Source: Cyanobacteria bacterium SW_9_44_58 (GTDB taxonomy: Bacteria; Cyanobacteriota; Cyanobacteriia; Cyanobacteriales; Rubidibacteraceae). Taken from it: a stretch of DNA of 53,349 nt. Both the position numbers and the translations under genes were made by a program. How positions within the stretch are numbered: position 1 is the stretch's first letter; each line of letters opens with the position of its first letter. Under the pieces are notes generated by a model that was given only the letters and a program-made list of their open reading frames with translations, had not been told where the DNA came from and did no database searches. Shown piece by piece: positions 1-9,613 of this stretch. The stretch lies in NCBI GenBank assembly GCA_003021905.1, contig PXPI01000039.1:1-53349 (forward strand), given 5' to 3'.

Positions 1-30
1 TTTCCGAAAATCAATTGAATAAGGTTGCAT
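1..30 (-). CDS. IS630-family transposase, N-terminal 10 residues only (partial)
   Basis: Ten codons are visible: MQPYSIDFRK. Cyanobacterial IS630 transposases typically begin this way (Met, one or two residues, then YS-[IL]-DFR-[KQ]) before a helix-turn-helix that would lie outside the window. The product would cut and paste the IS at TA dinucleotides with a DDE-type nuclease domain, none of which is visible here. The call rests on the N-terminal signature alone. Confidence 0.6.
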   Translation of the reverse strand, partial: MQPYSIDFRK

Positions 31-72
31 GGACACGCTTATTTTAATCTACTGTCTTTCCTTCTCAGTGTA
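1..72 (-). mobile_element. Partial IS630-family insertion sequence, cut by the window edge
   Basis: The minus strand carries the start of a transposase (30 down to 1) preceded by about 40 bases of non-coding end sequence. A TA dinucleotide at 71-72 followed inward by CACTGAGAAGG looks like a Tc1/mariner-IS630 style end at a TA target; this boundary is inferred. The element appears to have landed inside the small gene at 49..222, whose frame runs into it and stops. The rest of the element is outside the window, so the inverted repeat cannot be confirmed. Confidence 0.55.
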
Positions 73-222
73 CCTTATTGGTCTGAGAATTGCTATAAAC
101 AGTGCTTTGCTTACCCCAATGGCAATAACAAATAAAGCTAGCAACTGACAAAAGCTGGTCAAAATACTATTGAGTAAAACAACCAGTTCCGAAATTTCTG
201 CCCCGACAACCTCTAGCGCCAT
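49..222 (-). pseudogene. Small DUF1622-like membrane protein, truncated at the IS630 end
   Basis: A 57-codon frame begins at ATG 222 behind a good ribosome-binding site (GAGGAA, 5 bases before the start). It encodes a hydrophobic stretch at about residues 24-47 (CQLLALFVIAIGVSKALFIA) resembling the first membrane segment of DUF1622 proteins, which are usually about 100 residues or more. The frame ends with YTEKERQ and a TAG inside sequence that looks like the IS end, so the C-terminal half is missing. It may be a disrupted gene or a still-translated short protein. The family call is by resemblance only. Confidence 0.5.
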
Positions 223-409
223 AGCATTTCCTCAATGAATTTTAGCTTTCTATTGTTTAATCCTTTGTGGTTAGTTGTTTCCCTTAAATTTGCAATGGGA
301 TTGCTATGAAAATTCTTCACATTTTTTGTAGAAACGAAGTATTGGCTTAGAAAAAGTAAAATTAAACAACAACCTATCAAGTATTCTAACCTAAATTTAA
401 TTTAGTCCT

Positions 410-440
410 AAAAAACGCACCTGATACGAAACCAGGTGCG
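410..440 (-). terminator. Intrinsic terminator of gltB
   Basis: Read on the minus strand just after the gltB stop: a perfect 8-bp stem (CGCACCTG/CAGGTGCG) with a 9-base loop, followed directly by six T. This is a textbook Rho-independent terminator. Between it and the small gene at 222 (223-409) I see no gene. Confidence 0.9.
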
Positions 441-471
441 CTGTTTGGTTTAAACCGAAACCAAATTGAGA

Positions 472-3400
472 TTATTTAACACTGGTCAGTGTCTTCTCTT
501 GTTCCGAGGCTTCGGGATTCGCCACTGCCGTTTCCGCTTCTGATGGGGGAACAATTTGCCAGAATTTGGGAAGATACGTTTCCCAATTGTCTAAAATCAT
601 TTGCGCTTTTTTGCTGCCGGTGCGTTGGGCATGGGTTTCAATTAATTGTTTTAATTGCGCTTCCCCATCTTGGGTTGCAATGCGCTGATAGCTAACAATT
701 TCGGTGTTGACTTTAACTGGGAAATTGTCTTCTTCATCTAAGAAATAGGCAATACCGCCAGTCATTCCAGCGCCAGCGTTGCGTCCAGTTTTGCCTAAAA
801 CAACCACGACACCGCCGGTCATATATTCACAGCAATGGTCCCCCGCGCCCATGATCACCGCGTAGCCAAAGGAGTTGCGCACAGCAAACCGTTCGCCGGC
901 TTGGCCATTGGCATAAAGGTAACCGCCGGTTGCGCCATACAAGCAGGTATTGCCGATAATGGCATTGTCTTCAGGCACATAGTTGGCTTCTTGCGGGGGA
1001 ACAATGACAATTTCGCCGCCGTGCATGCCTTTACCCACATAGTCGTTGGCTTCTCCGGTTAAACTCAGGTTCATGCCGGGAACGTTAAAGGCCCCAAAGC
1101 TTTGTCCCGCCGCGCCTTGGAACTTAAAGCTGAGTTGCCCTTTAAAGCCGGTGTCACTGTATTGTTTAGCAATGTGGCCTGCAATCCTGGCGCCAACTGC
1201 GCGATCAGTGTTCGCAATTTTCAGGGGTTTGGTGAGGCAACGGTGATTTTGAATAGCATCCGCAATTTCGGGGTCATTCAACAATTCATCATCGAGAACC
1301 GGCCCATTGCTATGAACTTCTTCATGTTGCAGCCAATCGCGATTTTCCCGTACATCAGGCAGGTTAATCAGACAATCTAAGTTGAGGGAGCCGGTTTTGG
1401 TTAAATTAACATTGTCACGGGGGGTGAGTAAGTCGGACCGACCAATGACCTCATCTAGGCGACGATAGCCTAACCGAGCTAACAGCATCCGGACTTCTTC
1501 CGCAATAAAATAGAAGAAGTTCACCACGTGACCGGGCGTGCCGCTAAACCGTTGCCGCAGTTTTTCTTGCTGGGTTGCAACCCCAACCGGGCAGTTATTG
1601 GTATGGCAAATGCGTGCCATAATACAACCTTCGGCAATCATGGAAACGGAACCAAAGCCGTATTCCTCAGCGCCCATTAAGGCACCCATGACAACATCCC
1701 AGCCGGTTTTGAAGCCGCCGTCCGCGCGAACTGTGACGCGATCGCGCAGTTCGTTTTCCAGCAACGTGCGATGGACTTCGGTGACGCCTAATTCCCAGGG
1801 CGTTCCGGCATGTTTAATGGAAGATAAGGGAGAGGCGCCGGTTCCGCCATCATGCCCCGAGACTTGAATCACATCGGCATTGGCTTTTGCCACCCCTGCT
1901 GCAATGGTGCCGATGCCCACTTCTGCAACCAATTTGACTGAGACTTTCCCTTTGGGATGAACTTGGTGCAGGTCAAAAATTAACTGGGCTAAGTCTTCAA
2001 TGGAATAAATATCATGGTGGGGCGGCGGCGAAATCAAGGGAACGCCGGGCTTAGATCGGCGTAACATGGCAATATAGGGGCTCACTTTTTTTCCGGGCAG
2101 TTGTCCCCCTTCACCGGGTTTTGCCCCTTGGGCAACCTTAATTTCAATTTGTTCCCCGCTGGTCAGGTATTCTGGAGTAACGCCAAACCGGCCGGAGGCA
2201 ACCTGTTTAATCGCCGAACTGGCAGTGTCGCCATTTTTCAAGCCTTGGAGATGGGGGAAGGTTTCGGAGTTGCCTTCCTCATCCACATCATCCATGACAA
2301 TGAAGCGGGTAGGATCTTCTCCGCCTTCTCCGGAATTGGATTTCCCGCCAATGCGGTTCATAGCAACAGCTAACGTTTCGTGGGCTTCCCGGGATAATGC
2401 CCCTAACGACATGGCGCCGGTACAGAAGCGTTTGACAATGTTTTCCACCGGTTCTACTTCGTCAATGGAAATAGGAGCGCGATCGCTTTGGAAGTCTAAT
2501 AAGTCCCGAAGCGCTGTTGGCGGACGTTCTTCCAAATACTGTTTATAAACCTCATAATGGTCATAGTTTTTGCCAGCCACTGCTTGATGCAAGGCTTTCG
2601 CCATATCGGGGCTATTCATATGATATTCCCCGCGGGGACGATAGTTAATGAATCCGTAGTTCTCCAGTTTTTTGCTTTGCAATTCTGGGAAGGCCCGATG
2701 ATGGAAATTGATAATTTCTTGGGCTAATTCTTGCAGGTTTAAGCCGCCAACCCGAGAGGTGGTTCCGGCAAAGGCTAAGTCAATAACTTCCGGTCCTAAA
2801 CCAATGGCCTCAAAGATTTGCGCCCCGTTGTAACTGGATAAGAGGGAAATCCCCATTTTGGAGAGGATTTTCAGCAACCCCATTTCAATGGCATGGCGAT
2901 ACTGTTGTTGGGCTTGGAGACAGGAAATTTTCTCTAATCGCCCTTTCTTCATCATTTTTTGGGTTTTACTGTCAGCCCACCATTGACGAATGGTTTCAAA
3001 CGTTAAATAGGGGCAGACCGCAGAAGCGCCATAGCCGATTAAACAAGCAAAATGATGGGTGCTCCAGCATTGGGCCGTATCGACCACTAAGGAGGCTTTC
3101 ATCCTGAGTCCTTGGCGAATGAGATGATGGTGAACCGTGCCCACAGCTAACAGCGGCGGAATATAGCTCTCGTTTTCCGTGATGCCGTCACCGGCACGGT
3201 CCGATAGCACTAAAATTTTACTCCCGGCTTGGACCGCTTCTTCCGCTTCTCTTTGCAGGCGTTTCAGGTCATTTTCTAAGCCTTGGGGGCCATCGGCAAC
3301 GGAAAACAGCGTGGAAAGTTCAGTACTGGCAAACCCAGAATTTTTCACTGCGTCTAACTCCCCAACATTGAGAACGGGGGTTTTAATTTGCAACATTTGG

Positions 3401-5112
3401 GCTTGTTCAGGCGTAGCTTCCAACAAGTTTCCCCGTTCCCCCAGCGACATCTGCAATGACATCACGAGACTTTCCCGCAAGGGGTCAATGGCAGGGTTAG
3501 TGACCTGGGCAAAGCGTTGCTTAAAGTAATCAAACAGCAAGCGCGGTTTATCCGAAAGGGCCGCTAAGGGAATATCATCCCCCATACAAAAGACAGCTTC
3601 TTTGCCCTGAGTTGCCATGGGCTGAATAATCATTTCCACATCTTCAGCAGTGTACCCAAAGGCCGATTGTTTGCGCAAAACATCGGTACTGTCCATTTGG
3701 GGAGAATCAGGGAAATTTTGCAATTCCACTGTTTTCCGGCCTTGCCGCAGCCATTCCCCATAAGGATATTGTTGCGCCACTTGTTGCTTAATGTCCCAAT
3801 TTTTTAGGATTTGCCCGCGTTCTAAGTCCACTGCAAACATTTGTCCAGGACCTAAGCGGCCCTTTTCCGTAATTTTGGTTTCGGAAATCGGCAGAACTCC
3901 TGCTTCTGACCCAACAAAGACATACCCGTCATTGGTGATACAGTAGCGAGCAGGCCGCAGCCCATTCCGGTCTAAGTTAGCGCCAACGGTTTTGCCGTCG
4001 CTAAAGACAATTAGGGCAGGGCCATCCCAGGGTTCTTGAATGCCGCTATAGTATTCGTAGAAGTCAACAATTTCTTGATGGTTGGCTAAGTCCGGCTGAT
4101 CTTGGTATGCCTCCGGAATCAGAATCATTAGTGCTTCGGTGGGACTGCGCCCAGCCTGGACTAAAAGCTCCATGGCATTGTCCAAGTTAGCGGAATCGCT
4201 TTTCTCTTGACTGACAAACGGAATTGCATTTAATTCTTCGCGCGTCCAATGATGGGCGGCTAAATCAGCTTTTCGAGCTTCCATCCAGTTAATATTGCCC
4301 AGTAGGGTATTAATTTCCCCATTATGCCCCAGCAATCGCATAGGTTGGGCTAAGCGCCATTTCGGCATGGTATTGGTACTGAAGCGCCGGTGATAAATGG
4401 CAAAGGGACTGGTAAAGTCTGGGTTTTGAAAATCCTCGTAAAATTCTCCTAAGACCACTGAGCGCACCATGCCTTTGTAAACAATGGTACGGTTGGAGAA
4501 TGAGCAAACATAAAATTGTTCGGGATTATCAATCGCGCCGGAAGAAACCACTTCTTGGTTAATTTCAGCACTGGCAATATAAAGGGTTTTTTCTAGTTCA
4601 TCCCCTTGTTGGTTGGGAGAAGCGAGGATAACTTGTTCGACTCGGGGCTGATTTTCTTTCGCCTTTTCTCCTAAAACCTCTGGCTTGGTTGGAACAGCCC
4701 GCCAGCCTAACAGTTCTAAATTTCTTCGGCTTAGAATTTTTTCAACACAGGCTCTTACCTTAGTTGCAGCTTGTTCTTCTAAGGGCAAAAATAACATGCC
4801 CACTGCTAAATGTTGGCGAGAGCGAACGGGAAGATTATTTTCCTGCAACCAATTTTCGAACAACTGCCAGGGAATGGCACTCATAATGCCGGCCCCATCA
4901 CCGGAGTCACGGTCAGCACTGCACGCTCCCCGGTGTTCTAAGCAACCCAGGGCACTAATGGCTTGTTGGACTAACTCATGGCTAGCATGACCCTGTTGCG
5001 AGGCGATAAAACCAACACCGCAAGCATCTCGTTCTTCCACTAGCCAAGGTTGTCCTTGGTAAGGGGCGACATTATTTAAGGGTTGTTGTTGCTGCATACT
5101 ATTGTCATTCAT
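472..5112 (-). CDS. gltB: Ferredoxin-dependent glutamate synthase (Fd-GOGAT)
   Basis: Converts glutamine plus 2-oxoglutarate to two glutamates with electrons from ferredoxin, the second step of ammonium assimilation after glutamine synthetase. The 1546 residues match the usual full length. Order: short propeptide; class-II glutaminase starting at Cys31 (DACGVGFIA), expected to become the N-terminal nucleophile after cleavage; central domain; FMN-binding synthase barrel; three cysteines of the 3Fe-4S cluster near residues 1160-1175 ([16 protein letters not shown]); and a C-terminal beta-helix ([11 protein letters not shown]). No NADPH small subunit (gltD) is adjacent, supporting the ferredoxin form (also named glsF). 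The ATG at 5112 fits the family; an alternative Met is five codons in. Confidence 0.97.
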   Translation of the reverse strand: MNDNSMQQQQPLNNVAPYQGQPWLVEERDACGVGFIASQQGHASHELVQQAISALGCLEHRGACSADRDSGDGAGIMSAIPWQLFENWLQENNLPVRSRQHLAVGMLFLPLEEQAATKVRACVEKILSRRNLELLGWRAVPTKPEVLGEKAKENQPRVEQVILASPNQQGDELEKTLYIASAEINQEVVSSGAIDNPEQFYVCSFSNRTIVYKGMVRSVVLGEFYEDFQNPDFTSPFAIYHRRFSTNTMPKWRLAQPMRLLGHNGEINTLLGNINWMEARKADLAAHHWTREELNAIPFVSQEKSDSANLDNAMELLVQAGRSPTEALMILIPEAYQDQPDLANHQEIVDFYEYYSGIQEPWDGPALIVFSDGKTVGANLDRNGLRPARYCITNDGYVFVGSEAGVLPISETKITEKGRLGPGQMFAVDLERGQILKNWDIKQQVAQQYPYGEWLRQGRKTVELQNFPDSPQMDSTDVLRKQSAFGYTAEDVEMIIQPMATQGKEAVFCMGDDIPLAALSDKPRLLFDYFKQRFAQVTNPAIDPLRESLVMSLQMSLGERGNLLEATPEQAQMLQIKTPVLNVGELDAVKNSGFASTELSTLFSVADGPQGLENDLKRLQREAEEAVQAGSKILVLSDRAGDGITENESYIPPLLAVGTVHHHLIRQGLRMKASLVVDTAQCWSTHHFACLIGYGASAVCPYLTFETIRQWWADSKTQKMMKKGRLEKISCLQAQQQYRHAIEMGLLKILSKMGISLLSSYNGAQIFEAIGLGPEVIDLAFAGTTSRVGGLNLQELAQEIINFHHRAFPELQSKKLENYGFINYRPRGEYHMNSPDMAKALHQAVAGKNYDHYEVYKQYLEERPPTALRDLLDFQSDRAPISIDEVEPVENIVKRFCTGAMSLGALSREAHETLAVAMNRIGGKSNSGEGGEDPTRFIVMDDVDEEGNSETFPHLQGLKNGDTASSAIKQVASGRFGVTPEYLTSGEQIEIKVAQGAKPGEGGQLPGKKVSPYIAMLRRSKPGVPLISPPPHHDIYSIEDLAQLIFDLHQVHPKGKVSVKLVAEVGIGTIAAGVAKANADVIQVSGHDGGTGASPLSSIKHAGTPWELGVTEVHRTLLENELRDRVTVRADGGFKTGWDVVMGALMGAEEYGFGSVSMIAEGCIMARICHTNNCPVGVATQQEKLRQRFSGTPGHVVNFFYFIAEEVRMLLARLGYRRLDEVIGRSDLLTPRDNVNLTKTGSLNLDCLINLPDVRENRDWLQHEEVHSNGPVLDDELLNDPEIADAIQNHRCLTKPLKIANTDRAVGARIAGHIAKQYSDTGFKGQLSFKFQGAAGQSFGAFNVPGMNLSLTGEANDYVGKGMHGGEIVIVPPQEANYVPEDNAIIGNTCLYGATGGYLYANGQAGERFAVRNSFGYAVIMGAGDHCCEYMTGGVVVVLGKTGRNAGAGMTGGIAYFLDEEDNFPVKVNTEIVSYQRIATQDGEAQLKQLIETHAQRTGSKKAQMILDNWETYLPKFWQIVPPSEAETAVANPEASEQEKTLTSVK

Positions 5113-5131
5113 ATTTCAGTTTGATGTTTGA

Positions 5132-5265
5132 TTGGCAATTACGTTAGTTCAGCAGTCATTCCACCGTTGCCATTGATGATTAAATTGGTAAAAATTTTAA
5201 ACAATAGCCGTTATTGCCAAATTCGGTTCTTGATTTACGGCCCGGTTGCGCCTGTGGGTGGAACG
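5132..5265 (-). promoter_or_regulatory. Possible structured 5' leader of gltB
   Basis: Upstream of gltB on its own strand, two long-range complementary pairs interleave. Arm 5265-5257 pairs with 5165-5157 (9 pairs, one G-U). Arm 5220-5213 (UUGGCAAU) pairs perfectly with 5139-5132 (AUUGCCAA), 20 bases before the start codon. The order A-B-A'-B' is a pseudoknot topology. The glutamine-riboswitch core (GGACGGAAGUAGG-type) is not present. It could be chance pairing; transcription of this stretch is assumed. Confidence 0.3.
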
Positions 5266-5382
5266 TGCTTGTTGCTCAACTTTAAAACATCTTGTTAGGT
5301 TAATCTAGTATAGTGGGTTCTTCTATATTAAACAGTGTATCCAGAAACGTTCAAGAAACGGGGAAAAATTTTTTGCCATAAC

Positions 5383-5412
5383 TTGACAATTTTGAAATTG
5401 GGATGAGAAAAT
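5383..5412 (+). promoter_or_regulatory. Candidate promoter for tRNA-Leu
   Basis: TTGACA at 5383-5388, 18-base spacer, then GAAAAT (4 of 6 matches to the -10 consensus) at 5407-5412, about 29 bases before the tRNA. The -35 box is perfect and the -10 weak, so the start site is approximate. The gap 5113-5440 otherwise holds the gltB leader region and no gene. Confidence 0.4.
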
Positions 5413-5440
5413 TTCCATTTGGGCTATTGATATAAGGTGA

Positions 5441-5524
5441 GCGGAACTGGCGGAATTGGTAGACGCGCTAGATTCAGGTTCTAGTGTTCGTAAGAACTTC
5501 CGGGTTCAAGTCCCGGGTTCCGCA
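5441..5524 (+). tRNA. tRNA-Leu (anticodon CAG)
   Basis: 84 bases fold as a class-II tRNA. The acceptor stem is GCGGAAC/GTTCCGC with discriminator A. The D-arm contains AATTGGTAGACGC. The anticodon stem CTAGA/TCTAG encloses the loop TTCAGGT with anticodon CAG. A leucine-type variable arm follows (TGTTCGTAAGAACT), then a T-arm with GGTTCAAGTCC. The 3' CCA is not encoded, so it must be added post-transcriptionally, as is usual in cyanobacteria. It reads leucine codon CUG. Confidence 0.95.
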
Positions 5525-5555
5525 TTATTTTTAAAAGATAGCTGGTGCAGAAACG

Positions 5556-6800
5556 ATGACATTTTACCTGGGGATTGATTTTGGCACATCAGGGGCAAGA
5601 GCAGTAGCGATTGATGAAAATAGAACCATTCAAGCCCAACAAGAATGTCCCTTTACAACACAGAAAAATTGGGTTCAACAATGGCGCGAGGCGCTATTTT
5701 TTCTCCTTAATCAAATTCCCGTGCCGGTAAAACAGCAAGTGGGGCAGATTGCGATTAATGGTACTTCTTCCACGGTTTTACGCTGCGATCGCGCTGGGGT
5801 TCCGCTATCTCCGCCGCTGTTATATCGCGATTGCGCTTCTCAATCAATTCTAGAACAAATTCAACAGATTGCCCCGGCAGACCATGTCGTGCAAAGCGCG
5901 TCTTCCAGCTTAGCCAAATTGCTGTACTGGCAACAGCAAGAGGGGCTTTCCCGGAATGAATATTTTCTTCACCAAGCGGACTGGTTAGCATGTTTATTGC
6001 ATGGCCGTCTCGGGATTAGCGATTATCACAATGCATTAAAATTGGGGTATGATGTCAAGGCATTATCTTATCCGCAGTGGCTAAAAGAGTTAAGCTGTTT
6101 CCCAATTCTGCCAAAAGTGCTTCCACCGGGAACTCCCGTTGCTTCGGTGACATCCGAGATTGCAAAACAATTTTGTTTCCCCCCTGAGTGTCAAGTATGC
6201 ACTGGTACCACCGATAGCATTGCCGCTTTTATCGCCAGTGGGGCAAGGCAACCGGGAGAAGCGGTTACTTCCCTCGGTTCCACCTTAGCTTTAAAGCTTC
6301 TTAGTAAAACACCAGTGCAAGCAACGCAATATGGGGTTTACAGTCATCGCTTTGGGAACTTTTGGTTAACCGGCGGTGCTTCCAATACTGGTGGGGCGGT
6401 ATTAAAGCAATTTTTCAGCGATCAGCAGCTGCAAGACCTGTCAGCGCAAATCAATCCAGCGCAACCGACTTCCCTAGACTATTATCCCTTAACAGAACCC
6501 GGTGAACGTTTTCCCATCAATGATCCGAATTTATTGCCAAAATTGAGGCCTCGTCCTGAAGATAATGCTGCTTTTTTGCAGGGCTTATTGGAAAGTATGG
6601 CCCGTATTGAAACGCAAGGATATCAGAAACTTCAGGAATTAGGGGCAACGCCTTTATCTCGGGTTTACACGGCAGGAGGCGGGGCAAAAAATGAAACTTG
6701 GCAAACCATTCGAGAACAATATTTAAAGGTTGCGGTGCATCCTTCTCCCCATACCGATGCGGCTTACGGAAGCGCCCTGTTAGCCCAAGGCGATATCTAG
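5556..6800 (+). CDS. FGGY-family sugar kinase (D-ribulose/xylulose kinase-like)
   Basis: ATP-dependent pentulose kinase of the FGGY/actin-like fold. At 414 residues it is shorter than classical xylulokinase (about 490) and matches the cyanobacterial/plant XK-1 group, in which the Synechococcus elongatus enzyme was described as a D-ribulose kinase. Asp8 and Thr11 of the first phosphate motif (GIDFGTSGARA) and the catalytic-type Asp220 (CTGTTDS) are present, as is the C-terminal adenosine motif GGGAKNETW. It begins 31 bases after the tRNA and overlaps the convergent DUF4335 gene by 4 bases. The exact substrate is inferred. Confidence 0.85.
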   Translation: MTFYLGIDFGTSGARAVAIDENRTIQAQQECPFTTQKNWVQQWREALFFLLNQIPVPVKQQVGQIAINGTSSTVLRCDRAGVPLSPPLLYRDCASQSILEQIQQIAPADHVVQSASSSLAKLLYWQQQEGLSRNEYFLHQADWLACLLHGRLGISDYHNALKLGYDVKALSYPQWLKELSCFPILPKVLPPGTPVASVTSEIAKQFCFPPECQVCTGTTDSIAAFIASGARQPGEAVTSLGSTLALKLLSKTPVQATQYGVYSHRFGNFWLTGGASNTGGAVLKQFFSDQQLQDLSAQINPAQPTSLDYYPLTEPGERFPINDPNLLPKLRPRPEDNAAFLQGLLESMARIETQGYQKLQELGATPLSRVYTAGGGAKNETWQTIREQYLKVAVHPSPHTDAAYGSALLAQGDI

Positions 6801-7924
6801 TTTGAAGTAGCCGAACGAGACCGGTTGGCAATCAGAAACGTTTTTACTTGTCCGTTGGGAGAAAAGACAAGTCGAATTTTCTGCTGGGTTTCATTGGTAG
6901 AAGGAGAAACAAAGGGCTGATTTTTGCTGGGAAAAGGAAGACTTGGCAAATGGTTTTGCGCAGCATTGCCCAAGGGAACAATATTTTGCAGGAAACCGTT
7001 TTGATCAATAATCAGTTGATATTCTAAATGTTGGGTTAATGGCTTTGATTGATTCCATTGTTGTTGGAAATAGCGTCTAACTTCAGCAACTTGAGAAGAT
7101 TGGTCAAATAAGGTGTCCGGTTGCACAGGGGGAGTTGGTTTAGATTCAGATGGCGAGGGGAAGGAAGGAAATTCGGGAACCGCTAGAGAAGGGGGATCAT
7201 TGGCTGGTTTTGGCGGGCGTAGCGAGGTTGGTTTCTGGTTGTTTTCTTGGCCCGGGAGTGGCTTGTTAGCCGTCAAATCAGGGAAAGAAGGGGGGTCGAT
7301 TGAGGTGGGAGGAGAGAGTTTATCAAGGGGTTTGAGGGATTCAGACAGTTGCAGGTTGCCTGTTTTAGCAATTTCAGGAAGAGAAGGAGAAGCGTTGCTT
7401 TCCCTTAAAGATGAGGAAGAAGAAGGAGGATTGGGCAGCAGCGATTTTGTTGTCCCAGTAGCAGTTTGGGGGGAGGAGGAAGCATCCCACTTCCATCGGG
7501 TTATGAGGCCGCCAATAAAGAGTAAGAGAAGTAGCGAACAGATTCCCCAGAAACGTCGTTGATTGCGACCAACAAATAGATTATTATTGGCAACGTCAGT
7601 TTGATATTGATCGAGAATTTTATTTAAATCCGAGAGTTGCTGCCAACTGAGGTGAGCGGTTGCGGATTGGTTGTTATTAGGCAGGGTAACAGGATAAAGC
7701 GTTTGCTTGGCTTGTTGCGGCGTGGCTGGTTCGCTGAGGGCAGGAAGTTGTTGTTTTAGCGTGTTGATGAGTTCGGTTAGTTGAGCGCGATCGCTGTTTA
7801 GTTTAACAGAAGATTCATTCGTAGAATCTAAATTTTCGATCAATAAACAAAAGCGATTATTGGCAAAAATTTCTAATGTACAATAAGGCAACTCATAGCA
7901 CTTAATAACTTGAGAATGAAACAT
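6797..7924 (-). CDS. DUF4335 domain protein, single-pass membrane
   Basis: A 375-residue cyanobacterial protein of unknown function. Residues about 8-110 resemble the DUF4335 start (YELPYCTLEIF). One transmembrane helix is at about 125-143 (CSLLLLLFIGGLITRWKW), followed by a low-complexity Pro/Ser linker (about 150-270) and a C-terminal globular domain (about 280-370). The topology suggests an N-terminal cytoplasmic domain and an exported C-terminal domain. It lies 9 bases after the antiporter stop on the same strand, so the two are probably co-transcribed. No enzymatic motif is visible. Confidence 0.6.
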   Translation of the reverse strand: MFHSQVIKCYELPYCTLEIFANNRFCLLIENLDSTNESSVKLNSDRAQLTELINTLKQQLPALSEPATPQQAKQTLYPVTLPNNNQSATAHLSWQQLSDLNKILDQYQTDVANNNLFVGRNQRRFWGICSLLLLLFIGGLITRWKWDASSSPQTATGTTKSLLPNPPSSSSSLRESNASPSLPEIAKTGNLQLSESLKPLDKLSPPTSIDPPSFPDLTANKPLPGQENNQKPTSLRPPKPANDPPSLAVPEFPSFPSPSESKPTPPVQPDTLFDQSSQVAEVRRYFQQQWNQSKPLTQHLEYQLIIDQNGFLQNIVPLGNAAQNHLPSLPFPSKNQPFVSPSTNETQQKIRLVFSPNGQVKTFLIANRSRSATSN

Positions 7925-7933
7925 TTTTGGATC

Positions 7934-9496
7934 TCACTCTTGCTTGGAAAGAACATCTTGTAACAGGGGAGACAAATTTTTGTTCAGTTTTCCGGACCGA
8001 ATTAAGTCTGCGTAAGTTTCTGCTTCGATATCTAACAGTTGTTCTTGCAGTTGTTCTTGTTCTAGGGATTGCAATTGCGGGTAAGACTTTTGCAACGTCG
8101 CGATTTCTTGGTTAACCTCGTCTAGTTTTCCCTGCACTAGTCCCTGCTGATGCTGTTTGAAGTCTTCGTCAATACTGGGAGAAAGTTCAACGGAACTGAT
8201 ATGTTGCAATACCCTTTCTAAAGCATTGCGACGGGCAAGCAATTCCCTGTAAGTTTGGCGTTGGGCGCGATCGCCAACTAGTCCCAGTTTCTCAATTACG
8301 GTCTGCATCGTCAACCCTTGTACTAATAAGGTAAATAAAACCACCCCAAACACCGTTTCAATAATATCCTGTCTGCCGTCTAACATGACTGGTACACTCA
8401 ATGCCAAGGCAATGGAAACCGAACCTCTTAATCCGCCCCACCAGAGAACGGTTTCTTCCTGCCAAGTAATATCTTGTTTTGTAATTAAATTGCTTAGCGT
8501 TCCCAACCCATAAATACTGATCGCGCGAATCGCAACTAAACCAATAATAGCGACCAAAATTAATTTCCAATTATCCGCTAAACTGGAAATATTAATTTGA
8601 TCGCCAATCAAGAGAAAGATGATTGAGTTAACAAAAAAGGCAATAAATTCCCAAAACTCGGAAACCGATAAACGGGTGCGGGCATTCATGCCAATGCGCG
8701 ATCCAAAGTTACCTAAAATAATCCCAGCGGTGACAACGCCAATGACACCGGAACCGCCTAATTCTTCCGTTAATAAATAAGCGCCATAAGCAGAAAGCAA
8801 CGTTAACGATTGTTCTACTAACGGCAGATCAAAGCGTTGGGTTAAATAAGAAATGCCAAAGCCAATTAAGCTGCCAATGCCAATGCCAATGCCGCTTACA
8901 GCAACAAACTGCACTAGACTATTGGTGATAGAAAATTCTTGGACGCCCAACGGAATGCCCACTAAAATGCTAAAGGCAACCACTGCCGCGCCATCATTAA
9001 ATAAACTTTCTCCTTCTGTTAAAACAGTTAAGCGTTCTCCAACGCCTAATTCTCGAAAAAGGGCAATTACAGCGACTGGATCAGTCGCGGCTAAACTAGC
9101 GCCCACTAGCAGGGCAATGGGCAAGGGTAATCCTGTAAAATAGTTGAGACTGAAACCAATCCCAACCACAGAAATAACTACCCCCACAATGGCTAATAAG
9201 GTAACCGGAACCAGATTCTTTTTTAAATTTCGCCAACGAATGTTCCAAGCAGCTTCAAATAGAAGCGGCGGTAAAAAGATTTCTAAAATTAATTCCGGTG
9301 AAAGATTGACAAGACGAATATCAACAAAAGCGAGTCCTAATCCGACAATGACTAACAGTAAAGTATAGGGAATTTGTCGAAAAAAATCAGAAATTTGCGA
9401 TAGCGTTGCTACCCCTAAAGAAACAGAAAGAACAATTAAAAACTGTTCTAAATTCTCCTTGATGAGTTCCTCTCCCACTGTTGCTTCCATACTCAT
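7934..9496 (-). CDS. Na+/H+ antiporter, CPA1 (NhaP) family
   Basis: Exchanges cytoplasmic Na+ (or Li+/Ca2+) for protons in the plasma membrane. The 520 residues contain about 10-12 hydrophobic segments up to residue 400. The ion-binding Asp139 sits in LAATDPVAVIALF, equivalent to the essential Asp138 of SynNhaP/ApNhaP, and FNDGAA follows at about 166-171. A charged 115-residue C-terminal tail rich in Gln and Glu resembles that of Aphanothece halophytica NhaP, where the tail affects ion specificity. It fits a salt-tolerant host. It is first gene of a probable two-gene operon with the DUF4335 gene. Met1 or Met3 could be the start. Confidence 0.9.
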   Translation of the reverse strand: MSMEATVGEELIKENLEQFLIVLSVSLGVATLSQISDFFRQIPYTLLLVIVGLGLAFVDIRLVNLSPELILEIFLPPLLFEAAWNIRWRNLKKNLVPVTLLAIVGVVISVVGIGFSLNYFTGLPLPIALLVGASLAATDPVAVIALFRELGVGERLTVLTEGESLFNDGAAVVAFSILVGIPLGVQEFSITNSLVQFVAVSGIGIGIGSLIGFGISYLTQRFDLPLVEQSLTLLSAYGAYLLTEELGGSGVIGVVTAGIILGNFGSRIGMNARTRLSVSEFWEFIAFFVNSIIFLLIGDQINISSLADNWKLILVAIIGLVAIRAISIYGLGTLSNLITKQDITWQEETVLWWGGLRGSVSIALALSVPVMLDGRQDIIETVFGVVLFTLLVQGLTMQTVIEKLGLVGDRAQRQTYRELLARRNALERVLQHISSVELSPSIDEDFKQHQQGLVQGKLDEVNQEIATLQKSYPQLQSLEQEQLQEQLLDIEAETYADLIRSGKLNKNLSPLLQDVLSKQE

Positions 9497-9613
9497 TTGA
9501 TTGTTATCTGCGAGGTTTTGCTCCCCAAATCGGCTATTTCATCCTTAACTCCCTAGAAGCGCGATCCCTAGGCCATGAATTAATAACCCATTCCCCATTA
9601 CCAATAACACATT

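Noticed and set aside
1538-1867. Plus-strand 109-codon frame inside gltB
   Set aside because: Antisense to a conserved part of Fd-GOGAT; no independent start signal or homology.
5113-5300. Glutamine riboswitch upstream of gltB
   Set aside because: A CGTTCCACC stretch recalls one conserved segment, but the required GGACGGAAGUAGG-like partner is absent.
7113-7562. Plus-strand Gly/Glu-rich frame over the DUF4335 linker
   Set aside because: It is the reverse complement of a Pro/Ser-rich low-complexity linker, which leaves stops rare by composition.
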